Positions 42,916 through 50,788 of a stretch of 64,000 nucleotides of DNA are shown in pieces. The position numbers and the translations under genes were made by a program. Position 1 is the stretch's first letter; each line of letters starts with the position of its first letter. The notes beneath the pieces were generated by a model. The model was not told the DNA's origin. It did not search any database and saw nothing but the letters and a program-made list of their open reading frames with translations. The stretch covers positions 310,001-374,000 of the forward strand of contig NZ_JACJVO010000032.1 in NCBI RefSeq assembly GCF_014212055.1. The letters are read 5' to 3'. Source of the DNA: Cohnella zeiphila (GTDB lineage: Bacteria > Bacillota > Bacilli > Paenibacillales > Paenibacillaceae).

Positions 42916-44106
42916 ATGGCGGGAACGCGCGGGAGAGGTCCGACGCTGTCGAAGGACATGAATCGCAAGCTCATCTACCGCACGCTGAAGGGCCAAAGAA
43001 CGTCTACGCGCACGGAGCTGGCGGCGGCGCTCGGTCTCAATAAAAATACGGTGAACGCGATTGTCGAAGAGCTGATGTCGGCCGGCTATGTGCGAGCGAT
43101 CGGATTGCAGGACGGCGGAGGCGGCGCCGGCCGCCGGGCGCTCGGCATCGCGTTCGAGCCGGCGAAACGGCAGGCGTTCGGCTTTCAGCTGGCGAACCGC
43201 TCGCTGATCGCCGTCGTGACGGATCTGTACGGGGCTCCGCTCGAGCAGGCGGAGCTGCCCGTTGCCGAGACTGAGCCGCAGGACGTGGTAGACGCGATGG
43301 CCGGTTTCGTTCGCGAACGGCTGGCCATCGCGCCCGATGGCACGTTCGTCGGCCTGGGGCTGGGCGTCCCGGCCGTCGTCGATCCCGCCGGGGAGCGCGT
43401 CGTGCAGTCGACGCACCTCGGCTGGACGAACGTGCCGCTGAAGGCGCTGCTCGCGGAGGCGCTGCCGCTTGGCATCACCCTGCTCGATAACGCGGTGAAG
43501 CTGGCATCGCAGGGCGAGCTGTGGTACGGCGCGGGACAAGGCCTGAAAAACTTCGCCTATTGCTCGTTTGGCGCAGGCGTCGGCTGCAGCCTTGTGATCG
43601 ACGGCGAGATCGTGCGCGGCGAAGCGGGCTTCGCGGGCGAATTGGGCCACATCGCCGTCGAGCCCGGCGGGCCGCCATGCTCCTGCGGCAATGCCGGCTG
43701 CCTGGAGGCCGTCGCCGGCCTGACCGCCATCTGCGCCCGGCTGGAAGCGGCGACGGGCAAGCCGTTCGATGCCGGCCGGCTGGCCGCTAGCGTCCGCGAA
43801 GGGCATCCGGCCGTGCGCGCGGAGATGGAGCGCGCCGGACGGGCGATCGGCACTGCGCTCGCCGGGCTCGTCAATCTGATGAACCCGCGGCGTATCATAC
43901 TCGACGGCCCCCTGATGCTAGCGTCGGATAGCCTGCTCACGGTCATCGCGGAGGAGATGTGCGGCAAGACGCTTCCCTTCGCCTTCGCGCAGACCGAGAT
44001 CGTTCGTTCGTCGCTGCAGCCGCTGTCGGCCGCCATCGGCGCCGCCGCGGGCGTCGTCCGCGACTGGGAGCGTCAGGAGGATCCGCTCGGCGCCATCGTT
44101 TTCTGA
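42916..44106 (+). CDS. ROK family transcriptional regulator (NagC/XylR type)
   Basis: A 396-residue protein. An N-terminal winged helix (about 14-75; TRTELAAALGLNKNTVNAIV) precedes a ROK sugar-binding domain with GLGLGVPAVVD, FAGELGHIAVEPGG and the zinc motif CSCGNAGCLE. GAAGGAG lies upstream of the ATG. Its end overlaps the end of nagA on the other strand by 34 bases. It probably represses the amino-sugar genes facing it. Confidence 0.88.
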   Translation: MAGTRGRGPTLSKDMNRKLIYRTLKGQRTSTRTELAAALGLNKNTVNAIVEELMSAGYVRAIGLQDGGGGAGRRALGIAFEPAKRQAFGFQLANRSLIAVVTDLYGAPLEQAELPVAETEPQDVVDAMAGFVRERLAIAPDGTFVGLGLGVPAVVDPAGERVVQSTHLGWTNVPLKALLAEALPLGITLLDNAVKLASQGELWYGAGQGLKNFAYCSFGAGVGCSLVIDGEIVRGEAGFAGELGHIAVEPGGPPCSCGNAGCLEAVAGLTAICARLEAATGKPFDAGRLAASVREGHPAVRAEMERAGRAIGTALAGLVNLMNPRRIILDGPLMLASDSLLTVIAEEMCGKTLPFAFAQTEIVRSSLQPLSAAIGAAAGVVRDWERQEDPLGAIVF

Positions 44107-45293
44107 TCAAGCTCGTCTTCCCTGCGGAAGACGAGCTTGCCCGCTTTATAGACCTCCTCGATCGTCAACCGAGCCTCGCCGCCGTCGCTTATGCGCGGAT
44201 CCGGCAGGCGGCGGAACCGCACCAGATCGGCCGCAGAGCCCGGCTCGATTCGACCGACGCCGGTCAACCCGGCTGCGGCGGCAGGAGCCGCCGAACCCAG
44301 CTCCCACGCCTCGGCGAGCGTGCACAAGCCTCTTCCGACGACGCCGGCGATGCCGTCGATCAGCATCTGCGCCGAACCCGCAAGCAATTGCGGGTCGGAC
44401 GCCAGGTGCAGACGGCCTTCCGGCGTCAGCACGACGTCGCCGCCGACAGGCGTCCGATAGGCGCCCGGGGCGAGGCCGCTCAGGCTGACCGCGTCGCTGA
44501 CGAACGCGATGCGGCCCGCTTTGGCGCGGAGGAACACCTTCAGCACGGAATCGGGCAAATGGAAGCCGTCGGGGATGACGCAGGCGGTCAATTCGTCGGC
44601 GGCCAGCTGCTCCCAGATGTAATTCGGATGCCGGGGCAGCTGCAATTGCGCGCCGTTGCCAAGGTGCGTGCTCATGCTGGCGCCCGCGGCCGCCGCTTCG
44701 CGGATCTGCCCGGGTGTCGCCGCCGTATGGCCGATGGAGACGATGACGCCCTCGGAGACGCAGCGGGAAATAAACCTCGCGGAGTTCTCCCATTCGGGCG
44801 ACATCGTCAGAATGAGAATGCGGCCATCGGCGGCTCGCTGCCAGCGGCGGAAGCTCTCCCAATCGGGAGCGCGGATGTGCTTCCGGTCATGCGCGCCGCG
44901 GGAGCCGTCTGCGGGCGACAGGAAGGGGCCCTCCAGATGGATGCCGGCCACGCACGCGCGAACGAGCTCGTCTTCGGCGCAGGCGGAAGCGATGCTGGCC
45001 AGCAGCTGTTCGATCGCTTCGTCACTGTTCGTGATAACAGTCGGCAAAAAGGTCGTGACGCCCTGCCTCAGCAGCATGCGGACGGCCGACCCGATGCTCC
45101 GCGTCTCCGGAGGAAGCGCATTGAAGTCGATGCCCGCGAAGCCGTTCACCTGCAGGTCGACAAGGCCCGGCGCCAGCCACGGCAAATCTTCGCGGTCGGC
45201 GATCGGCACGACGTCTGCGATGCGTCCGCCTTCCATCGCAACGCGCACCGCTTCGCCGGCCGGCAGCCGGCCTTCGACCCATGCCGCAATCAC
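44073..45293 (-). CDS. N-acetylglucosamine-6-phosphate deacetylase-like amidohydrolase
   Basis: A 406-residue NagA-type amidohydrolase. PGLVDLQVNGFAGIDF and IHLEGPFLSP are typical, as is the GHTAAT metal histidine. But the usual HLFNAM substrate motif reads HLGNGAQL and the catalytic TDA reads SDAVSLSG, so this is a divergent branch. GTG start at 45293 behind GGAGGTCAAGGC, overlapping nagB by four bases (GTGA). It probably deacetylates an amino-sugar phosphate. Confidence 0.8.
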   Translation of the reverse strand: MIAAWVEGRLPAGEAVRVAMEGGRIADVVPIADREDLPWLAPGLVDLQVNGFAGIDFNALPPETRSIGSAVRMLLRQGVTTFLPTVITNSDEAIEQLLASIASACAEDELVRACVAGIHLEGPFLSPADGSRGAHDRKHIRAPDWESFRRWQRAADGRILILTMSPEWENSARFISRCVSEGVIVSIGHTAATPGQIREAAAAGASMSTHLGNGAQLQLPRHPNYIWEQLAADELTACVIPDGFHLPDSVLKVFLRAKAGRIAFVSDAVSLSGLAPGAYRTPVGGDVVLTPEGRLHLASDPQLLAGSAQMLIDGIAGVVGRGLCTLAEAWELGSAAPAAAAGLTGVGRIEPGSAADLVRFRRLPDPRISDGGEARLTIEEVYKAGKLVFRREDELDQKTMAPSGSS

Positions 45294-46054
45294 GCCTTGA
45301 CCTCCGCGTAAGAGTCCGCGTCGACGAACAGCGTGCAGTCCGGATGGCGGCGCAGGATCGTCGCCGGACAGGCGGCGGAGATTGGTCCTTCCAGCGTTTC
45401 CTTCACGGCGTTCCGCTTTGTCTGGCCGGGCACCATGCAGAACAGATGCCTGGCGCCCGTCAGCGTCGGAATCGTCAGCGTCAAGGCGTGCGTCGGCACA
45501 TCCCCGAACGAAGGGAAGCAGCCGTCGTTCACCTGCTGCGTGCGGCAGGCGTCGTCCAGTTCAACGGCTTTGACCGTCTCCGGATCGGCGAAGTCGGCAA
45601 CCGGCGGATCGTTGAACGCGATGTGTCCGTTCTCGCCGATTCCGAGACAGACGATGTCGATCGGCGCTTCCCGCAGCAGACGGCCGTACCGGGCGCATTC
45701 CGCTTCGATCGGCGCGGAGCAGTCGATCAGACGAACGGTCCCCGGATGAACGAGCCGGAACAGCCGGTCCTGGAGAAAGCGGCTGAACCGCTGCGGCGCA
45801 TTCTCGGGGAGACCGATGTAATCGTCCATGTGGAAGGCGGTGACTCGGGACCAGTCGATGTCTTCGGCTGCGGCAAGCGTCTCGAGGAACTCGTTCTGGG
45901 AAGGCGCCGCCGCGAAAATCATCCGGACGCCCGGCTGCTTCGCCAGCAGTTCCCTCATCCGCCCTGCGACGGCGTCTCCCGCGGCCTTGCCGAGCTCCCG
46001 GCGATTCTCGTAAACGCGGATTTTCAATAAATCGACAGTGCGCTTTGCGATCAT
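45290..46054 (-). CDS. Glucosamine-6-phosphate deaminase-like protein (NagB family)
   Basis: A 254-residue NagB-type aldose-ketose deaminase. HMDDYIGLP carries the catalytic Asp and GIGENGHIAFNDPP the phosphate and His region. Length fits NagB, though the rest is of a divergent subgroup (CRTQQVNDGCFPSFGDVP). GGAGGATG precedes the ATG. First of a two-gene operon with the NagA-like gene, behind a palindromic operator. Confidence 0.82.
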   Translation of the reverse strand: MIAKRTVDLLKIRVYENRRELGKAAGDAVAGRMRELLAKQPGVRMIFAAAPSQNEFLETLAAAEDIDWSRVTAFHMDDYIGLPENAPQRFSRFLQDRLFRLVHPGTVRLIDCSAPIEAECARYGRLLREAPIDIVCLGIGENGHIAFNDPPVADFADPETVKAVELDDACRTQQVNDGCFPSFGDVPTHALTLTIPTLTGARHLFCMVPGQTKRNAVKETLEGPISAACPATILRRHPDCTLFVDADSYAEVKA

Positions 46055-46082
46055 CAGGAATCATCCTCCGTTTCATCAATCC

Positions 46083-46107
46083 AATTAGTATAAATATTAT
46101 ACGAATT
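46083..46107. promoter_or_regulatory. Palindromic operator upstream of nagB
   Basis: AATTAGTATAA-ATA-TTATACGAATT (split as 46083-46093, 46094-46096 and 46097-46107) pairs at 10 of 12 positions about its centre at 46095. It lies 29 bases before the nagB start and overlaps a likely -10 (TATAAT on the minus strand, 46100 down). It is a good candidate site for the ROK regulator at 42916. Confidence 0.6.
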
Positions 46108-46302
46108 AAATTCAGTATGCGGGAATCGGCCGAGCTTGGCAAGAAAAATGTAGGAAGCGCTTCTGGTGGAACAGTACGTTACATCCGTTCAGGGTAAGAG
46201 GGGAGTTTCGTCGTATTTGCATCTTTGGCAAGGCGTTCCAGAACAGATACGCCGCCAACTAAGCGGTCCGGAAAAGAAGCAGGCTCGATCGAGAGAACGA
46301 AC

Positions 46303-46480
46303 GGGAATCTCTCCCTCTAAATAGAACCGGAAATCTCAGGAATAGGATTAGTGGGAAAATCTCCCGCCATTTCATGCCGCAACCCCTCAAAAGGACCAAC
46401 GAGTCAATATTAACGGGAGTTTTTCCCTTTAATCCTGTTAATGTATGGTTTTTGCAAGAAATAGGAGGAGGATTTCCCTT
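46303..46480. repeat. Degenerate tandem array, about 50-bp period (family A)
   Basis: Cores GGGAATCTCTCCC (46303), GGGAAAATCTCCC (46353), GGGAGTTTTTCCC (46415) and GGAGGATTTCCC (46466) are spaced 50, 62 and 51 bases. They resemble the array at 22.9 kb. The region 46108-46521 holds no gene. Confidence 0.6.
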
Positions 46481-46521
46481 TATTATCAGGACTTTAAGTC
46501 CCTCGACTGGCAAAATAATCA

Positions 46522-46567
46522 TTGACGCAAAAAAAACAATTAATTATAGTACAGGTATGATACATAT
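46522..46567 (+). promoter_or_regulatory. Sigma-A promoter with operator 1 of the GntR-SBP regulon
   Basis: TTGACG (46522-46527), 17 bases, TATAGT (46545-46550), then ACAGGTATGATACATAT (46551-46567). The core GTATGATAC (46555-46563) is a palindrome and covers the expected start of transcription. The same arrangement occurs at 50.6 and 55.9 kb. Confidence 0.78.
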
Positions 46568-46606
46568 ATTATTATTAAATCATTCCTTTGATGGAGGTTC
46601 GGGAGG

Positions 46607-47512
46607 ATGAGCAAGTCGTTGAAGATCGGCATCATCGGGCTGGATACTTCGCATGTCCCGGCATTTACGGAGCTGCTCAATCGGCCTGAGCATCCTTACC
46701 ATGTGCCTGGAGGCCAGGTCGTGGCGGCTTTTCCCGGCGGCTCGCCGGACTTCGAGTTGAGCAGCTCCAGGGTGCGGGGCTATACCGACACGCTGGCCGA
46801 AACCTATGGCGTGCCAATCATGAAAACCGTCGAGGACGTGGCGGAAGCTAGCGACGCCCTGCTGCTGGAGTCGGTCGACGGGCGCGTTCATTTGGAGCAG
46901 TTCAGAAGGGCCGCACCTTTCGGAAAGCCAGTGTTCATCGATAAGCCGTTCGCCGTATCTTCCGCGGATGCGAGAGAGATCGCCGCCATCGCCGGCCATT
47001 ACGGCGTGCCGTTGATGAGCTGCTCCGCAGTCCGCTATGCGGAAGGTTTGACGGTCGAGCTTGCGGCGGGCGGCAAGGAATCGATCTTCGGCATGGATTG
47101 CTACGGCCCGACCGCTCTTCAGGCAACGCAGCCGGGGCTGTTCTGGTACGGCATCCATACCGTCGACATGCTCTATGAAGCGATGGGCATGGGCTGCCTT
47201 CAAGTAACGGCGACCCGCAATGAAGACCATGAATTCGTCGTCGGGCTTTGGCAGGACGGGAGGATCGGGACCATTCGCGGCAACCGCAAGGGGAACAACA
47301 AGTTCGGCGCTCTTCTACACCGGGAGAGCGGCACGAGAGCCGTCGATGTATACGCGCATGAGAAGCCCTATTACGCCAGCCTGCTGGAGAGAATCATGAC
47401 GATGTTCCAGACCGGCGAGGCCCCGATCCGGCCGGAGGAGACGATTGAGATCATCCGGTTCATCGAGGCGGCGAACGAGAGCCGCGAGTCCGGCCAAACC
47501 ATTGTTCTTTAA
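46607..47512 (+). CDS. Gfo/Idh/MocA-like oxidoreductase, atypical nucleotide loop
   Basis: A 301-residue protein. The usual GxGxxG is replaced by GLDTSHVPAF (11-20); GKPVFIDKPFAV (106-117) keeps the catalytic DKP lysine, and the rest ends early compared with the 340-380 of the family. FWYGIHTVDML stands where the catalytic His is expected. GGAGGTTCGGGAGG precedes the ATG. It is the first gene of operon 1 of the GntR-controlled group. Confidence 0.78.
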   Translation: MSKSLKIGIIGLDTSHVPAFTELLNRPEHPYHVPGGQVVAAFPGGSPDFELSSSRVRGYTDTLAETYGVPIMKTVEDVAEASDALLLESVDGRVHLEQFRRAAPFGKPVFIDKPFAVSSADAREIAAIAGHYGVPLMSCSAVRYAEGLTVELAAGGKESIFGMDCYGPTALQATQPGLFWYGIHTVDMLYEAMGMGCLQVTATRNEDHEFVVGLWQDGRIGTIRGNRKGNNKFGALLHRESGTRAVDVYAHEKPYYASLLERIMTMFQTGEAPIRPEETIEIIRFIEAANESRESGQTIVL

Positions 47513-47537
47513 CCAACGAAAGGTGTGGGCACAGCAG

Positions 47538-49244
47538 ATGAGAATGGCGCAGGTAGGCGTGTTGTTGGATCGGGAGGCGGCGGAGAAGCGCCGCCGCTAT
47601 GGAATCAACGTGTTCGAAGCGTTCGTCGGCGAGGTGCTCGCGCACGCGGGCATTCCGTTCGAATGGATCGATTCGGCGGAGGAGCTTGCGAGGCGCAAGC
47701 CGGACCTTCTGCTTGCGGCTTGCGCGGAGGAGGACCAGGCGTCGGCGGAGCGACTGTGGACGTACGCGGAGCAGGGCGGAACCGTCATCTCTTACGGGGG
47801 GCTGAACGTGCTCGCCGCGAAGCTCGGCTGCTTGAGGCAGCCGGACATTCCGGTCGGATACGCCGATTCGGGAGCGGACAGCGGACCGCTGCGTTTTCTG
47901 GGAGCGACCCCCTGGGAGCGATTGGAGACGAATGCTTATCCCGCAGCCGAATTCGGAGCGATCCGGAGGGAACGGCCGACGGGCGATCGGGCGGGCGCGG
48001 CGCTGCAGCGGTTCGTCATCGGGAAAGGCTCCGTCGAGCGATGGAGCGTCGACATTCCGCAGACGATCGTGCGGTTCCAGCAGGGAATCGGGCCGGTGCT
48101 GGACGACGGGATTCCGGCGAAGGACGGAACCGGAGCCGTCGATGAAGGAATTCTGAAGGCGGACGACCGCATCGGCATGGATTGGGAGCTGGACCGGTCG
48201 CGGACCGAGACGGGCGCGCCTTATTTCGCTTTTCCTTACGCCGACCTCTGGAAGGAGCGCTTGATCGGGCATCTGCTGGCCTGCGTCACGGCCAAGGGCA
48301 TGACGCTACCCTTCCTCGGCTGCTGGCCGGAAGGGGTGAACGCCGTCGCGACCGTCTCGCATGACAGCGACCTCAATATCGACGAGAGCGCGGAGTCGAC
48401 GCTGGCCGTTCTGAAGGAGTGCGGCATCAACACCTCCTGGTGCATGATCGAGCCCGGATTCAGCCCTTCGATCTACGAGCTCGTGAAAAAGGCGGGACAT
48501 GAGCTGGCCTTTCATTATAATGCGTTGGACGCGCAGGGCGGCAAATGGAGCGAAGCGGAGTTCGCCCGGCAATTGGAGTGGATGAAGAAGGCGACGGGGA
48601 AGACGCGGGTCGCCTCGAACAAAAACCACTATACCCGGTTCGAAGGCTGGGGAGAGCAGTTCGAATGGTGCGAGCGGCACGGGATTCAGGCCGATCAGAC
48701 GAGAGGCCCGAGCAAGAAGGGAAACATCGGCTTTTTGTTCGGTACGTGCCATCCTTATTTTCCGATCGCCTGGTTCGATGAAGACAACCGCATGTACGAC
48801 GTGCTGGAGATCAGCTTTCTCACGCAGGATCTCGACCATCATTCTTTAGCCGATTCCAGCGTCATCGTCCCTTTCCTGGAAGGCGTCGCGAGAGTGGGGG
48901 GCGTCGCGCATTTCCTGTTCCATCAAGTTCATATTCATCAACAGCCGCCGGTAGCGAACGCGCTGCGGAAGCTGGTCGCCGAGGCCGGCAAACGCGGGTT
49001 TGAGTTCTGGACCTCGGAGCAGATCAACGATTGGGAGAGAGCCCGCCGCAAGGTGAGGATCAAAGGCTTCGGCAGCAACGGGGAGCTGGTCGCCGAAGGA
49101 ATCGAAAGCGCGGCGAACGCCGTCGTCTATATTCCGCTTCCGGAAGGCGCGGAAGAAGCCGCGGCAGCCGAGATGCGCTACGGCGTTCCGTGCATCAGAA
49201 AAGCGCTCGGGCGCGCAAGCCAACAAGCGGTGAAGGAGGGATAG
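47538..49244 (+). CDS. Large NodB/polysaccharide deacetylase-like protein with GATase-like N-terminus
   Basis: A 568-residue soluble protein. Residues 1-100 (VLLDREAAEKRRRYGINVFE and GGTVISYGGLNVLAAKLG) resemble the GATase-like domain of beta-galactosidase trimerisation regions. Residues 255-500 resemble a NodB deacetylase, with VATVSHDSDLN in place of TFDDG and GHELAFHYNAL in place of the H-x3-H motif. No signal peptide, so it acts in the cytoplasm. Start 47538 or 47544. No characterised homologue comes to mind. Confidence 0.65.
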   Translation: MRMAQVGVLLDREAAEKRRRYGINVFEAFVGEVLAHAGIPFEWIDSAEELARRKPDLLLAACAEEDQASAERLWTYAEQGGTVISYGGLNVLAAKLGCLRQPDIPVGYADSGADSGPLRFLGATPWERLETNAYPAAEFGAIRRERPTGDRAGAALQRFVIGKGSVERWSVDIPQTIVRFQQGIGPVLDDGIPAKDGTGAVDEGILKADDRIGMDWELDRSRTETGAPYFAFPYADLWKERLIGHLLACVTAKGMTLPFLGCWPEGVNAVATVSHDSDLNIDESAESTLAVLKECGINTSWCMIEPGFSPSIYELVKKAGHELAFHYNALDAQGGKWSEAEFARQLEWMKKATGKTRVASNKNHYTRFEGWGEQFEWCERHGIQADQTRGPSKKGNIGFLFGTCHPYFPIAWFDEDNRMYDVLEISFLTQDLDHHSLADSSVIVPFLEGVARVGGVAHFLFHQVHIHQQPPVANALRKLVAEAGKRGFEFWTSEQINDWERARRKVRIKGFGSNGELVAEGIESAANAVVYIPLPEGAEEAAAAEMRYGVPCIRKALGRASQQAVKEG

Positions 49245-49248
49245 AAGC

Positions 49249-50499
49249 ATGAACGATCAGCTGGCCATTCACGGGGGACCGAAGACGAAGACGACGCCGT
49301 TCGGCACCGGTCGCAGGTTCGGCTTCGAGGAGATCAAGGAGCTGGCGGAAGCGCTGGAGCAGAACACGCTTTTCTATCATCACGGCGGCAAGGTCAAAAA
49401 GTTTCTGGAAGATTTTAATAGCTTATACGGCGTCCGCTACAGCGTGGCCGCTTCTTCGGGCACGGCGGCGATTCACGTTGCGCTAGGCGCGGCGGGCGTT
49501 ACGATCGGCGACGAGGTCATCACGAGTCCGATTACGGATCAGGGGACGGTTGTCGGCATCCTGTACCAGAACGCCGTGCCGATCTTCGCCGATTTGGACC
49601 CGCACACCTACAATCTGGATCCCGTCTCGGTAGAGGCCCGCATCACGGACCGAACGAAGGCGATCGTCGTCGTGCATCTGGCGGGCAATCCTTGCGATAT
49701 GGATGCGATCATGGAAATCGCCGGGCGTTACAACCTGAAAGTGATCGAGGATTGCGCCCAGAGCTATCTTGCCCGATACAAGGGACGGCTCGCCGGAACG
49801 ATCGGCGATTACGGATGCTTCAGCACGAACGACTTCAAGCATATCTCCACGGGCGACGGGGGCATCGTGACGGTCAACTCCGGCCGGGAGGAAGATTTCC
49901 TTGTCGCGCATGCGTTCGCGGATAAGAATTACATGCGCTTCGGAACCGATGTCGTCCGGCACATCAGCACGCTGGCTCCGAACTACCGGATGACCGAGCT
50001 TCAAGGCGCGGTCGGCATCGCCCAGTTGAAGAAGCTGCCTTGGATCTGCGAGCGGCGGACGGCTTACGGAGACCGCATCACCGCCGGTCTGCAAGGGCTG
50101 CCGGGCATTCATCCGCATCGCGTGGAAGCCGGCAATACGGGCACCTACTGGTTCTATATGCTGAGGGTAGACGAGAAGGAGCTCGGCTGCACCCGGGCGG
50201 AGTTCTCGGAGGCGCTCAAGGCGGAAGGCATTCCGAACACGCCCGGCTATATCCCGGATCCGGTCTACATGCAGCCTTTGTTCCAGCAGCTGAGCGCGTA
50301 TCCGGGCAGCCGTTTTCCCTTCGATCTGAACGGGACGACGTATGAGCGGGGCCTGTGTCCGAACGCGGAGCTGATCCTGCAGACGGCCGTGCGATTGAGC
50401 GTGAACGAATTCCATACGCCGCAAGACATAGACGATGCGGTCGCCGCGATTCGCAAGGTGGCGATTCATTACCGGAAGGAATGCTTGGGAATGTCATAA
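49249..50499 (+). CDS. DegT/DnrJ/EryC1/StrS aminotransferase
   Basis: A 416-residue PLP enzyme. The N-terminus LAIHGGPKTKTTPFG is of the StsC/AHBA-synthase type. ASSGTAAIHVAL binds the cofactor phosphate, VIEDCAQSY holds the pyridine-N Asp, and Lys197 in STNDFKHISTGDGG is the Schiff-base lysine. It transaminates a keto-sugar or inosose. GAAGGAGGGATAGAAGC precedes the ATG. Last gene of operon 1. Confidence 0.88.
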   Translation: MNDQLAIHGGPKTKTTPFGTGRRFGFEEIKELAEALEQNTLFYHHGGKVKKFLEDFNSLYGVRYSVAASSGTAAIHVALGAAGVTIGDEVITSPITDQGTVVGILYQNAVPIFADLDPHTYNLDPVSVEARITDRTKAIVVVHLAGNPCDMDAIMEIAGRYNLKVIEDCAQSYLARYKGRLAGTIGDYGCFSTNDFKHISTGDGGIVTVNSGREEDFLVAHAFADKNYMRFGTDVVRHISTLAPNYRMTELQGAVGIAQLKKLPWICERRTAYGDRITAGLQGLPGIHPHRVEAGNTGTYWFYMLRVDEKELGCTRAEFSEALKAEGIPNTPGYIPDPVYMQPLFQQLSAYPGSRFPFDLNGTTYERGLCPNAELILQTAVRLSVNEFHTPQDIDDAVAAIRKVAIHYRKECLGMS

Positions 50500-50613
50500 A
50501 ACATAACACTTCCTTTTGTTTAAATTCGGTCAATAAGAGAGAGCGAGAATCGATAAAAATCGTTTTACTTCTTAAAACAATTAGTAAGCGGTTGCATTAC
50601 AGAGAATAGTCGT

Positions 50614-50660
50614 TGACTCGATTAAAAACGGCATATTATAATACAAGTATGATACATATT
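50614..50660 (+). promoter_or_regulatory. Sigma-A promoter with operator 2 of the GntR-SBP regulon
   Basis: TTGACT (50614-50619), 18 bases, TATAAT (50638-50643), then ACAAGTATGATACATAT (50644-50660) with the core GTATGATAC at 50648-50656. It drives the transporter genes from 50789. The gap 50500-50788 contains nothing else recognisable. Confidence 0.82.
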
Positions 50661-50788
50661 ACATCATATCTAGGTTAAATAACCTAACGCATGATGTTTG
50701 GTGAGAGAACGAGAGGGGGCCGGTGAACGTTTGGTCGAGCTGTTTGAAGGGAAGGAAGCTGACAAAATTATCGGGAGGTCTGATTCGG

